17,537 nucleotides of DNA from assembly GCA_964520785.1 (NCBI GenBank), contig CAZFQG010000135.1, forward strand, positions 1-17,537, in the 5' to 3' direction. Shown here one piece after another: positions 1 to 8,077 of the stretch. Both the position numbers and the translations under genes were made by a program. The notes below the pieces were generated by a model. It searched no databases and was not told where the DNA came from. It saw only the letters and a list, made by a program, of their open reading frames with translations. Positions within the stretch are counted from its first letter, which is position 1. Every line of letters begins with the position of its first letter. This DNA comes from CAZFQG01 sp964520785 (GTDB lineage Bacteria; Planctomycetota; Planctomycetia; Pirellulales; Thermoguttaceae).

Positions 1-976
1 CGTCGAAAAGGGCGGCTTGATTGTACAGTTCGAAGCAGGCGGGAATATCGACGCCGGCCGGGCAGGGCATGCAGTAACCACACGACGTGCAGGCGACCTT
101 CATCAAGGCGCGGTAGGCGTCTCCGGCCCGTTCGACGACGGCGAGTTCCTCGTCGGACATCGACCCCGGCTCGACTTCGCCGGCGATGCGTGTGTTCTCC
201 TCGATTTGGCTTTCTTCGTTCATCCCGGAAAGGACGCACGTCACTTCCGGCCGGTTCCACAACCACCGTAGCGCCCACTCGGCCGGATTCCGCCACACGG
301 GCGCGGAATCCCAAACGGCCTGAACCGTCGGAGGAACCCGCTTCACCAGCAATCCGCCGCGCAGCGGCTCCATGATGATTACGCCAAGACGCTTCGCCGC
401 GGCGTATTCGAGCCCTTCGAGCCCGGCCTGGATTTCGGTGTCGAGATAGTTGAGCTGAATCTGGCAGAACGTCCAGTCGTAGGCGTCGACGATCCGCTTG
501 AACGTCTCTCTATCTCCGTGAAACGAAAACCCGGCGTAGCGAATCCGCCCGCGACGAAGCTCGCGCCGGAGAAACTCGAGAACGCCCAACTCGGTTAGCC
601 GGGCCCAGTTGTCTCGATTCAGGCAGTGCAATAGATAATAGTCGATCCGGTCCGTTTGGAGTTTGTCGAGTTGGGCGGTGAGGATTTGTTCCATGTCGGC
701 CGCCTTCTTGACATTCCAAGGGGGGAGCTTGGTGGCCAGGCGGATCGAATCGCGGAGACCGCGTTCGCTCAGGAAATCGCCGAGAAACGCCTCGCTCTCT
801 CCACCGTGATAGGGAACCGCGGTGTCGATGTAATTGACGCCCTTCCGGAGGGCCAACTCCAATTGGGCCGCGGCCCTCCGGCGGTCGATCCGCCTGTTGG
901 CGACCGGAAACCGCATGGCTCCGAAGCCCAGGACCGAGATCGCGTCGGAGTTCTTCTCCATCGTGCGGTACTGCAT
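1..976 (-). CDS. Aldo/keto reductase with C-terminal 4Fe-4S motif, 3' end cut by the window edge
   Basis: NAD(P)H-dependent oxidoreductase of the aldo/keto reductase superfamily, ferredoxin-tailed subgroup; substrate unknown, cytosolic. The reading frame is open from ATG at 974-976 to the left edge (325 codons), so the C-terminus is missing. The N-terminus carries an LGFGAMRFP strand, and the catalytic tetrad is visible as D51 (NYIDTA), Y56 (VPYHGG), K83 (ATKLPP) and H117 (YLLHCL). From C296 the chain reads C-x2-C-x2-C-x2-C-P (CTSCGYCMPCP), the 4Fe-4S pattern of this subgroup. The start lies 22 bases after the citrate synthase stop on the same strand. No good ribosome binding site precedes it, so translation may be coupled to gltA. 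The family call is firm; the metabolic role is not visible. Confidence 0.93.
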   Translation of the reverse strand, partial: MQYRTMEKNSDAISVLGFGAMRFPVANRRIDRRRAAAQLELALRKGVNYIDTAVPYHGGESEAFLGDFLSERGLRDSIRLATKLPPWNVKKAADMEQILTAQLDKLQTDRIDYYLLHCLNRDNWARLTELGVLEFLRRELRRGRIRYAGFSFHGDRETFKRIVDAYDWTFCQIQLNYLDTEIQAGLEGLEYAAAKRLGVIIMEPLRGGLLVKRVPPTVQAVWDSAPVWRNPAEWALRWLWNRPEVTCVLSGMNEESQIEENTRIAGEVEPGSMSDEELAVVERAGDAYRALMKVACTSCGYCMPCPAGVDIPACFELYNQAALFD

Positions 977-998
977 GGACCGGACACCGTTCGAGGAA

Positions 999-2285
999 TT
1001 AACGCTTGATCAGCGGGACCAGCTCGCGTTGGTTCTTGCCAACGTACAGTTGCCGAGGGCGGTGAATCCGCGCCGCCGGCGAGAGAACCATCTCGCGCCA
1101 GTGGGCAATCCAGCCCGGCAATCGGCCCAACGCGAAAAGGACCGTAAACATGCTCTCCGGAATGCCCATCAGGCGGTAGATGATGCCGGAGTAGAAATCG
1201 ACGTTCGGGTAGAGCTTGCGTTCGACGAAATACGGGTCCTTAAGGGCCAGTTCCTCCAACTCCTGCGCCAGATCGAAGATGGGGTCGTGCAGATCCGGCC
1301 GCGCAAAAAGCTCGTGGGCCATCGTCTTGATGATCTTGGCCCTGGGATCGTAGTTCTTGTAAATGCGATGCCCGAATCCCATCAGGCGGAACGGATCATT
1401 GGGATCCTTGGCACGGTCGACGGCCGGTCCCACCCCTTTCCCCTCGATAAGGATAGCATCGAGCATCTTGGTGCAGGCTTCATTGGCTCCCCCGTGCAGC
1501 GCGCCCCAAAGTGCGCATATTCCGGCGGAAATACTAGAAAACAGATTGACACCGCTGGAGCCTACCATCCTGACGGCCGACGTGCTGCAATTCTGGCCAT
1601 GGTCGGCGTGCAAGATGAGTAGAAGGTTGAGCGCTTTTACAAAATCGTGATCCGGCTCGTATTTCTCACTCGGGACGGCGAACATCATTCGAAGAAAGTT
1701 CTGGCAGTAGGAAAGCTGGTTCCGAGGATAGATGAACGGCTGCCCCACCGACTGCTTGTGGCTGAACGCCGCGATCGTCGGCATCTTGCCCATGATCCGG
1801 TAGATTGCCAGATCGATCTCTTCCTCATCCCGCGCACCTGCTTCATGCTCGTAATAGATCGACAACGCACCCACGACGGAACTGAGAATGGCCATCGGAT
1901 GCGCGTGCGGGGGGAACCCGCGAAAAATCCCCTTCATCCCCTCATGGAGCAACGACCGCTTCCTGATGTTGGAACGGAATTCCTCCAGCTTGGCGGCATC
2001 CGGCAATTCCGCGTAGATCAAAAGGTGCGCGACTTCAGTGAAGCTGCACCGCTCCGCCAGTTCCTCGATGGGATAACCACGATAGCGGAGAATGCCCGCC
2101 TCTCCGTCCAGATAGGTAATCGAGCTTTCGGTTGCCCCGGTATTCGCGAAACCGTCGTCCAGCGTAATATGCCCCGTCTGCGCGTACAGCTTGGTAATGT
2201 CGATGGCACGATTCCCCTCCGACCCGATACGAATCGGAAGGTCGAAGTTCTGGTCACCCAGAATGAGTTGTGCGATGTCCGTCAT
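999..2285 (-). CDS. gltA: Citrate synthase, GltA-type
   Basis: Condenses oxaloacetate and acetyl-CoA to citrate, the entry step of the TCA cycle, in the cytosol. The 428-residue product is close to E. coli GltA (427). Visible motifs are LHADHGQNCSTS (H226, H229), ALHGGANEA with catalytic H264, FGHRIYKNYDPRA with H306, and YPNVDFYSG with catalytic D363. Many GltA proteins read HADHEQ where this one reads HADHGQ. The frame is open 17 codons further upstream, but the start at 2285 is preferred: it begins with the usual MTDIAQL-like N-terminus and has GGAGAG about 6 bases upstream. It is followed by the aldo/keto reductase after 22 bases. A leader of about 90 bases with a perfect 9-bp inverted repeat lies upstream. 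Confidence 0.97.
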   Translation of the reverse strand: MTDIAQLILGDQNFDLPIRIGSEGNRAIDITKLYAQTGHITLDDGFANTGATESSITYLDGEAGILRYRGYPIEELAERCSFTEVAHLLIYAELPDAAKLEEFRSNIRKRSLLHEGMKGIFRGFPPHAHPMAILSSVVGALSIYYEHEAGARDEEEIDLAIYRIMGKMPTIAAFSHKQSVGQPFIYPRNQLSYCQNFLRMMFAVPSEKYEPDHDFVKALNLLLILHADHGQNCSTSAVRMVGSSGVNLFSSISAGICALWGALHGGANEACTKMLDAILIEGKGVGPAVDRAKDPNDPFRLMGFGHRIYKNYDPRAKIIKTMAHELFARPDLHDPIFDLAQELEELALKDPYFVERKLYPNVDFYSGIIYRLMGIPESMFTVLFALGRLPGWIAHWREMVLSPAARIHRPRQLYVGKNQRELVPLIKR

Positions 2286-2313
2286 ATACTCTCTCCGTGG
2301 ATGGCGGTTCTGT

Positions 2314-2340
2314 GTCGTTGCGTTTCGTTCGCGCAACGAC
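2314..2340. repeat. Perfect 9-bp inverted repeat in the gltA leader
   Basis: Arms GTCGTTGCG (2314-2322) and CGCAACGAC (2332-2340) enclose a 9-base loop. The repeat ends about 29 bases before the gltA start, in the expected 5' leader. It may be an operator or an mRNA hairpin. It is not a terminator, because no T-run follows on the minus strand. Confidence 0.6.
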
Positions 2341-2378
2341 CGGCGGAAGGGCCTAAGAAAGGCTCCAAGTAGTGCCAG

Positions 2379-2408
2379 ATTCTACCCCATGAGAGAGTCG
2401 CGTGCCAG
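2379..2408 (-). promoter_or_regulatory. Candidate sigma-70-type promoter for gltA
   Basis: On the minus strand, CTGGCA (2403-2408, 4/6 to TTGACA) and TAGAAT (2379-2384, 5/6 to TATAAT) are separated by 18 bases. Transcription would start near 2372 and give a leader of nearly 90 bases. The -35 match is only moderate. Confidence 0.35.
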
Positions 2409-2465
2409 GGTTCCCCAAACTGCGTCGACAAAACCAGCTATTATGGGTAGTATTCGTATGCCATA

Positions 2466-3716
2466 TTAGCGTAGTATTCTCTCGTCCAGAATCTCAATAT
2501 GCTTGGCCGTGACGTGCGCGGCTCGCTGTTCCGGAACATAGCCGCGCATTCCGTTGACGCCGATTTCTTTCCCCAAATAGTACTGCATGTTAATCCCCGG
2601 TGCAGGGGTAACAAAGCACCGAACCCGTCCGGCTTCGTCCATAAGCGCGAAACGTGGGGCCCCCGATTTAGGGGACTGAACCTGCATCAGGCGGCCTGAA
2701 CCGTCGTAGCGCGACTCGCGGGGATCTGAAGCCCGGTAATCCTTCGGCGTGGCACTCGCGTGTCGGCGATTGGCCGTTTCGGTTCGCGCCGCCAAAGTGC
2801 TTACTTTGCGGTAGCGGTCCCGGATGTCCTCGAAGCGGCGGATTTTCGTCAGTAGAATACGAGCTTTGCCCCTTTCCACGGCCGTTTCCGCCTGCATGAG
2901 TAGTCCTTGGGCCCTTGAGGCAAGATCGCCAAACTCCCAGACGGTCGGTTCCTCCACGATCATCATGGAGAGTTCAATGTTCAGGTCATCCAGCTCCGCG
3001 GCGAACTCCTCCGGAGAGACGACTCGGGGTGTTTGAGCGTAGGAATACTCGCATTCGGTGGTGGGATATCCATTGTCGCGGTCCAATCCGGCCGCTTCCC
3101 CGGCGAATTGGAGTGATGGTTCGATTTCAAGCCCTTGTTCGTTCGCGTGTTCCACAGGCTGGGCGTCCGACGATGCCTGCTCGCCTCGATAGGATTTCCG
3201 CAGCCCCGAAGCCTGCCCATCCGCCGTAAGGAAGTTGCGATGGACCCAGCGGAATTCACCGGAGGGGGGGGCAATCTTCGTCCATGCTCCGTCCGGAGAG
3301 ACTTGCAGAATCTCCACCAATTCCCCTTTCTGGAGACGTACTTGAATGACGTCACGAATGGAACTGAAAGAAGACCCCACTCGCGCGGCGACCCGATCTC
3401 CAACGATCTCGCCGAGCCGGTCTTTCAGCGGCTTCACGAATCGGCTGGAAACCCAGGTGAAGCTCGTTTGCGGGGGCCGGATCGCGCACCATCCACCGGG
3501 ATCGTGCCGGTAGACCTCCACCGTTTCTCCGGTTTGGAGTTTGCCGGTCGGATAGTACTCAGTTCCGGGACCGCTCCGAATGTAGACGTTGTTGGCCACG
3601 ACGGTCGCTTCATAGGGCAACCCCTGCTGGGCATGGGCATTCTGACCAACTAACGCCACCAACCACGCCAAGGAAGCGAATCGGGCGGCAGATGGCACGG
3701 AAAACAAATGAGACAT
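2466..3716 (-). CDS. Secreted SH3b-repeat protein
   Basis: A 416-residue exported protein of unknown function, probably periplasmic or wall-associated. An N-terminal signal peptide has a hydrophobic core around residues 13-24 and a likely signal peptidase I site at AHA-Q (29/30). Two bacterial SH3 domains follow, at about residues 36-96 (NNVYIRSGPGTEYY, WVSSRFV) and 103-165 (VAARVGSS, WVHRNFL); such domains usually bind peptidoglycan or peptides. A charged, helix-prone middle covers about 235-310. The C-terminal segment, about 325-416, is beta-rich and might be a third SH3-like fold, but I cannot assign it. The start is supported by AAGGAG 9 bases upstream. It stands alone between the sulfatase and gltA, with 180 bases to gltA. 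Confidence 0.85.
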   Translation of the reverse strand: MSHLFSVPSAARFASLAWLVALVGQNAHAQQGLPYEATVVANNVYIRSGPGTEYYPTGKLQTGETVEVYRHDPGGWCAIRPPQTSFTWVSSRFVKPLKDRLGEIVGDRVAARVGSSFSSIRDVIQVRLQKGELVEILQVSPDGAWTKIAPPSGEFRWVHRNFLTADGQASGLRKSYRGEQASSDAQPVEHANEQGLEIEPSLQFAGEAAGLDRDNGYPTTECEYSYAQTPRVVSPEEFAAELDDLNIELSMMIVEEPTVWEFGDLASRAQGLLMQAETAVERGKARILLTKIRRFEDIRDRYRKVSTLAARTETANRRHASATPKDYRASDPRESRYDGSGRLMQVQSPKSGAPRFALMDEAGRVRCFVTPAPGINMQYYLGKEIGVNGMRGYVPEQRAAHVTAKHIEILDERILR

Positions 3717-4026
3717 GAATCGAGTCTCCTTCGTCTACTTCGACCACGGACCGGCTCTTGGACGGAGGGTCGAGGAACGCGGAAGGTGTTATTCAAGAGG
3801 GAATGGAAAAGGTCGGCGAAAAGGTACGGAATCTCCGCGACCGAAGCTTGTATCGAAAAACCGCTACGGATGCAAGACGAGTTTATGGAAATACATCGCG
3901 TGGGGGTGCCCGAATTCACCAATTAAGGTATAAACCGCAGAGGATCTGGACCTGTGACGAGGAGCGGGGCTTGAGCGCGCGCATGTTGTCATTTCTTCCC
4001 CTCCTAGGAGTTATTAAATACTGCCC
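3717..4026. other. 310-base intergenic region upstream of the SH3b gene
   Basis: This lies between the sulfatase stop and the SH3b start, both on the minus strand, and should contain the SH3b promoter; no convincing -35/-10 pair was found. Small reading frames crossing it lack family features and good ribosome binding sites. Near the sulfatase stop there is a perfect 10-bp palindrome CTCCTAGGAG (4001-4010) followed by an AT-rich patch (4011-4020). This is not a recognisable intrinsic terminator. Nothing else is seen. Confidence 0.5.
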
Positions 4027-5466
4027 CTATTCCCAAGAACGCAGTCTCCAGTGTTCGGATTCCGTCCGCGCCGTCTTAAGAAACGACTCGATCTTCGCGA
4101 CGACGTCGGGATGTGCCGCCGCCACGTCGGTACTTTCGGAGGGATCGGTGGTCACGTCGTACAACTCGATTGGGCCGGGAATGCGATTCTTGACCCCCTT
4201 CCACGGCCCCATCCGAACCGCCTGCTTAGAGCCTCGCCCCTCATGGAACTCCCAATAGAGGGCCTCGTGGCGCGCCTGTTCGCTATCGCGGCCCAACAGC
4301 GTGGGGAGAACGGATAGCCCGTCGATGCCCTCAGGCGGCGCGATTGCGGCCAGATCGCAGGCGGTGGGGAGAAAATCCCAGAACGCCCAGGGCAGGTCGT
4401 TGGTCGTTCCGGCGGCGATGCGTCCGGGCCAACGGACGATCATGGGTACGCGAATGCCACCGTCGTAGAGCGCCCGCTTGAAACCCCGGAGAGGTCCCGA
4501 GCTACGGAAGAAGTCCGGATCGGCACCCCCTTCCTTGTGTGGCCCGTTGTCGCTCGTGAAGAACACGATCGTCTTGTCGTCGATCCCGAGTTCGGTGAGC
4601 AATTCCAAGAGACGGCCGACGTCGGCATCCATTCGCGTGATCATCGCCGCGTGTCCCTTTTGCGGAGCGGGCCAGTCTTTCTCCTCATACGGCCCAAAGT
4701 CGGGCACCTCCATTCCCAGGTAATCGGGTATTTCGACCTCTTCCACTTGTTGCCGCGATGCCTCGTTGTTCGCGTGCGGAATGGTAAGGGCCAGATACAG
4801 GAAGAATGGTTCGTGGCGATTCGACCTTACGAATTCCAACGCCTGTTCCGCGAAAAGATCGTGGGAATACTCGACGCGTTTCGACGCCACCCCGCCAGGA
4901 GTGACGTCGCGTCCATTGAGAGTATGCACCACTTCATTCCGCAGGGGAAAACGCTTTTCGTTCTTCCACAGATAGGCGGGATAGAAGTTGTGGGCGTGCC
5001 GTTGGTTTAGATATCCGAACCAGAAATCGAATCCCTGGCGGTTCGGAATTCCCGTCGTGTCCGGTTCGCCCAATCCCCATTTTCCGATGATTCCGGTGTG
5101 GTATCCGGCCGATTTCAGCGATTCGGCGACCGTTATGTCCTCCGGGCGAAGCGGAACCCTCGCATTTCCTCGGACGAGTGCATGTCCGCTGTGGTACCCC
5201 GTCATGAGGCAGCACCGCGAAGGCGCGCACACGGTACTCCCCGCGTAGCAATGCGTGAATCGCATTCCTTCTTCCGCCATGCGGTCGATGTTCGGGGTTC
5301 GGATTACCTCCTGACCGTAACACCCGAGATCTCCATAGCCGAGATCATCGGCAAGAATGAAAATGATGTTCGGTCGGTCGCCTTCTTGTGCTTGTGCGGC
5401 GCAAGCAATTCCGAAGGCACCGGCGATCAAGAGGAGAGATATGACCCGGCACGGATGCCTTGGCAT
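4027..5466 (-). CDS. Secreted formylglycine-dependent sulfatase
   Basis: A type I arylsulfatase-family hydrolase of 479 residues that cleaves sulfate esters, probably from sulfated polysaccharides, outside the cytoplasm. A signal peptide (LLLIAGAFGIACAAQAQ, likely cleavage after AQA) precedes the N-terminal metal-binding RPNIIFILADDLGYGDLG block (D40, D41). The formylglycine signature is C80-A-P-S-R84 (CAPSRCCLMTG), the cysteine type. Other active-site residues expected in the family are K129 (GKWG), H231 (IPHANN), D306/N307 (TSDNGPH) and K330. The start is supported by GGAG 7 bases upstream. It follows the DUF1080 gene by 71 bases on the same strand, and such pairs are common in planctomycetes. 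The exact substrate and sulfatase subfamily cannot be read from the sequence. A formylglycine-generating enzyme must be encoded elsewhere. Confidence 0.95.
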   Translation of the reverse strand: MPRHPCRVISLLLIAGAFGIACAAQAQEGDRPNIIFILADDLGYGDLGCYGQEVIRTPNIDRMAEEGMRFTHCYAGSTVCAPSRCCLMTGYHSGHALVRGNARVPLRPEDITVAESLKSAGYHTGIIGKWGLGEPDTTGIPNRQGFDFWFGYLNQRHAHNFYPAYLWKNEKRFPLRNEVVHTLNGRDVTPGGVASKRVEYSHDLFAEQALEFVRSNRHEPFFLYLALTIPHANNEASRQQVEEVEIPDYLGMEVPDFGPYEEKDWPAPQKGHAAMITRMDADVGRLLELLTELGIDDKTIVFFTSDNGPHKEGGADPDFFRSSGPLRGFKRALYDGGIRVPMIVRWPGRIAAGTTNDLPWAFWDFLPTACDLAAIAPPEGIDGLSVLPTLLGRDSEQARHEALYWEFHEGRGSKQAVRMGPWKGVKNRIPGPIELYDVTTDPSESTDVAAAHPDVVAKIESFLKTARTESEHWRLRSWE

Positions 5467-5537
5467 GGCTTGTCTCCATCGAAGTGAGCGGCCGATAGGC
5501 GACTGATTTCAAAAGGCCGTAACAGGGGATTGGGTCT

Positions 5538-6242
5538 CTATTCTCCCAGCGGCAGGAGCTTGATATTCTTGAACCAGACCGGATGGCCGTGATCTTGGAA
5601 ACCGAGGTACCCGCATCTCGCGAAGTCCTTGACGGCGCGGGACTTGCCGTCGAGCCGGTACTTATGAGGTCCGGGGACGGCCCGCTCGCCCGGCTCGTCG
5701 AATTCGTCGCAGTTCATTGCGCAAACCAATTCGCCGTTTAGCTTGACGGTGATGTGGGGGCCTTGGGCGCGGATTTCGTACCGATCCCACTTGCCGGGGC
5801 CTTTGCTGGCGTTCTTCGTCGTGGGAACGAGGTCGTAGATGGACCCGACCGAGTGGCAACTGGTTCCCTTGCCAGTGGCGACCTGAACTTCGAATCCGGT
5901 GTTTACCGGATCCTCGGGGTTCTCGATTCGAAAGAAGATGCCGCTGTTGCACGGATCGGACATCTTGACGTCGCATTTGAGGACGAAATCACCGAACTTC
6001 TTTTCGTGGATCACCAGGTAGCCGCCCGACTTGTACGGCTGCATCGCGCCGTCTTCAATCGCCGACTCGACTTCCTTGCCATTGCTGCACTTCCAGCCGG
6101 TGTAGTCCTTGCCGTTGAAGAGGAGCTGCCAGCCCTCTTGCTTTTCCTGGTCGGTAAGTTGGTTGTCAAGTTGGTTGTCGGTGGCAAAGGTGAAAGACGC
6201 GCTCACCAAAAGGGAGAGACTCACGAGGAGAGACTTCTTCAT
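5538..6242 (-). CDS. Secreted DUF1080 (3-keto-disaccharide hydrolase type) protein
   Basis: A 234-residue exported protein with a single DUF1080 domain, a concanavalin-like fold found in many planctomycete carbohydrate-acting proteins. Some relatives hydrolyse 3-keto-glycosides. The signal peptide is MKKSLLVSLSLLVSASFTFA, with cleavage likely after residue 20. The domain runs from about 36 to 232: GWQLLFNGKDYTGWK, the FVLKCDVKMSDPCNSGIFFR strand pair, GPGKWDRYEI, ITVKLNGELV and the closing GYLGFQDHGHPVWFKNIKL. The frame stays open far upstream into mnmA, but ATG at 6242 is chosen because it begins the signal peptide and has GGAG 8 bases before it. It sits between mnmA (85 bases) and the sulfatase (71 bases). 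The sugar substrate is unknown. Confidence 0.9.
   Translation of the reverse strand: MKKSLLVSLSLLVSASFTFATDNQLDNQLTDQEKQEGWQLLFNGKDYTGWKCSNGKEVESAIEDGAMQPYKSGGYLVIHEKKFGDFVLKCDVKMSDPCNSGIFFRIENPEDPVNTGFEVQVATGKGTSCHSVGSIYDLVPTTKNASKGPGKWDRYEIRAQGPHITVKLNGELVCAMNCDEFDEPGERAVPGPHKYRLDGKSRAVKDFARCGYLGFQDHGHPVWFKNIKLLPLGE
6156..6179. repeat. 12-bp exact tandem duplication inside the DUF1080 gene
   Basis: The 12-base unit AAGTTGGTTGTC occurs twice in direct succession (6156-6167 and 6168-6179). In the protein it repeats the four residues DNQL just after the predicted signal peptide, outside the domain, so it is probably neutral. Confidence 0.9.
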
Positions 6243-6327
6243 TCTCGGGGCTCCGGTAGGGGCGGAATGCGGTTGTTTCCGCACTGGGGTGGGGATAGGT
6301 AACGGGATACGTAGTCCATTGTACCTT

Positions 6328-7416
6328 CTATGCCCGCTCGATCCAGCCCCCGCCGAGAACCCGGTCGCCGTCATAGCAGACGGCCGCCTGGCCGGGGGCG
6401 ACGCCGTACCGGGGCGTTTCAAACTCGGCCCGAAACCGATTCCCCGGCAGGGGCGAGACGAGTGCGTCGGTTGCGGCGTCGCGGTAACGGATTTTGAGGG
6501 CCGCGCGGAATGGTTCTCTCGGCGGGTCCACCAGCCAGTTCGCTTCGGCGGCGGTGAGGAGTCTTTTTGCCAGCTCCTTTCGGGGGCCGATAACCACCCG
6601 GCGGGTGTCAGGTTCGATCCGCGTGACGAAGAACGGCTCTCCCATGGCGACGCGCAGCCCCTTGCGCTGGCCGACCGTAAATCGTTCGTAGCCGTCATGT
6701 TCGCCGACGACGGTTCCGCAGGTGGTCACGATCTCTCCGGATGTGTCGAACCCCCCCTTTCGTGATTTCACGAAGGCCGCGTGATCTTGATCCGGGACGA
6801 AGCAGATTTCCTGGCTGTCCGGCTTGTCCGCGACCGCGAGCCCCGCCTCCTCCGCCATCCGGCGGATTCGCGGTTTCGTGAACTCCCCCACCGGAAACAG
6901 CAGCCTGTTCAGGCGGGGCCGGTCGATTCCGAAGAGGACGTACGACTGGTCCTTCTCCAGGTCCTTGCCGCGGCGGAGCGCCTTCGAACCGTCCGGTTCG
7001 TCGGTAATCCGCGCGTAGTGCCCCGTGGCGACGAAGTCGGCCCCGACGCCGTCGGCGTATTCAAAAAGTTTGCCGAACTTCAGCCATGTATTGCAGACGA
7101 TGCAAGGGTTGGGCGTCTTCGCGTCGGAGTATTCGCGGACGAAATACTCGATGATCCGCTCGAATTCGGCCTCGAAATCGAGCGAGTAGAATGCAATGCC
7201 CAGCCGCCGGGCCACTTGTCCGGCGTCGGCGGCGTCCATGGCGGTGCAGCAACCTCCTTTGCGGCCGCCGGGGGCGTCGCGCGCGTCGTGGAACCGCCCC
7301 CCGTGCCGCATGAACAGGCCGATCACGTCGTACCCGGCCCTGGTTAGCAGAAGCGCCGCGGCGCTGCTGTCGACTCCGCCGGACATGGCCAGGACGACGC
7401 GAGGCATGGATGCCAT
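6328..7416 (-). CDS. mnmA: tRNA-specific 2-thiouridylase MnmA
   Basis: Adds sulfur to U34 of Lys, Glu and Gln tRNAs using ATP and a sulfur relay, in the cytosol. The 362-residue product matches the usual MnmA length (about 360-370). The PP-loop SGGVDSS lies near residues 12-18. The two catalytic cysteines are C108 (TPNPCIVCNTWLKFG) and C205 (DKPDSQEICFVPDQ), with TGHYAR between them and the family C-terminal barrel to the end. The start at 7416 lies 2 bases after the rubrerythrin stop, so translational coupling is likely. An in-frame ATG at 7407 (MPRVVLAM) is equally plausible, because neither has a strong ribosome binding site. The frame also extends upstream into rubrerythrin, which is rejected. 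Confidence 0.95.
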   Translation of the reverse strand: MASMPRVVLAMSGGVDSSAAALLLTRAGYDVIGLFMRHGGRFHDARDAPGGRKGGCCTAMDAADAGQVARRLGIAFYSLDFEAEFERIIEYFVREYSDAKTPNPCIVCNTWLKFGKLFEYADGVGADFVATGHYARITDEPDGSKALRRGKDLEKDQSYVLFGIDRPRLNRLLFPVGEFTKPRIRRMAEEAGLAVADKPDSQEICFVPDQDHAAFVKSRKGGFDTSGEIVTTCGTVVGEHDGYERFTVGQRKGLRVAMGEPFFVTRIEPDTRRVVIGPRKELAKRLLTAAEANWLVDPPREPFRAALKIRYRDAATDALVSPLPGNRFRAEFETPRYGVAPGQAAVCYDGDRVLGGGWIERA

Positions 7417-7418
7417 TT

Positions 7419-7991
7419 TTACCAGTTCTCGCCGAGAATCTCGAAATGCGCCTGTGGATGGGCACACGCGAGACAGACGCCCGGAGCCTCGGTTCCTTCA
7501 TGGAGAAATCCGCAATTGCGGCATCGCCACACGACCGGCTGGGGTCGCTTGAAGACCCGGCCGTTCTCGATGTTCGCCAAGAGGTCGCGGTAACGCTTCT
7601 CGTGCTGCTTTTCGGCCACGCAGACGTTCTCGAACACCTTCGCGACCGACTCGAAGCCTTCTTCACGCGCAATCTTCGCAAACCCCGGATACAAGATGGT
7701 CCATTCCTCGTTTTCGCCGGTAGCGGCGGCCAGAAGGTTTTCGGCGGTGGTGCCGATCACGCCGGCCGGATAGGCGGCCGTGATCTCGACCACTCCCCCC
7801 TTGAGAAACTTGAAGAACCGCTTGGCGTGCTCCTTTTCTTGGTTTGCCGTTTCTTCAAAAATGTCAGCAATTTGAACAAGCCCATCTTTTTTGGCTTGTC
7901 CAGAAAAGTACGTGTAGCGGTTCCTAGCCTGAGACTCGCCGGCGAAAGCTGCCAAAAGGTTTTTTTCTGTTTGACTTCCCTTGATTTCCAT
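7419..7991 (-). CDS. Rubrerythrin
   Basis: A cytosolic non-heme iron peroxidase that reduces hydrogen peroxide in anaerobes and microaerophiles. It has 190 residues, the classical length (about 190). The N-terminal ferritin-like diiron domain shows E19 (AGES), E52 and H55 (EKEH), E93 and E96 (GENEEW), and E127 and H130 (EKQH). The C-terminal rubredoxin domain has C157-x2-C160 and C173-x2-C176 (WRCRNCGF, CLACAHPQAHFE). The chosen start gives the typical MEIKGSQTEKNLL N-terminus with AAAGGA about 5 bases upstream; an upstream in-frame ATG at 8030 is less likely. It is the first gene of the minus-strand cluster, divergent from the sensor kinase, and is followed at 2 bases by mnmA. Confidence 0.96.
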   Translation of the reverse strand: MEIKGSQTEKNLLAAFAGESQARNRYTYFSGQAKKDGLVQIADIFEETANQEKEHAKRFFKFLKGGVVEITAAYPAGVIGTTAENLLAAATGENEEWTILYPGFAKIAREEGFESVAKVFENVCVAEKQHEKRYRDLLANIENGRVFKRPQPVVWRCRNCGFLHEGTEAPGVCLACAHPQAHFEILGENW

Positions 7992-8071
7992 GGACTTCCT
8001 TTCTGAGAATGTACGAATGTGGTGTTCCACGCGACGGTGGACTAATACCGGGCGGCTGAATCTGAATTGAT

Positions 8072-8077
8072 TTTATA
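8072..8077 (-). promoter_or_regulatory. Possible -10 element for rubrerythrin
   Basis: On the minus strand this reads TATAAA within an AT-rich patch, about 80 bases upstream of the rubrerythrin start. No good -35 lies at the proper distance, so the call is tentative. Confidence 0.25.

Noticed and set aside
1647..2372. Long plus-strand reading frame antisense to gltA
   Set aside because: It lies opposite a certain citrate synthase gene, has no domain features and reads as a mirror of the real codons.
4001..4020. Terminator of the sulfatase gene at the CTCCTAGGAG palindrome
   Set aside because: The palindrome has no loop and no T-run follows it on the minus strand.
6243..6698. N-terminal extension of the DUF1080 reading frame into mnmA
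   Set aside because: The extra residues are low-complexity Ser/Pro/Arg out-of-frame mnmA sequence, while an internal ATG starts a clean signal peptide with its own ribosome binding site.
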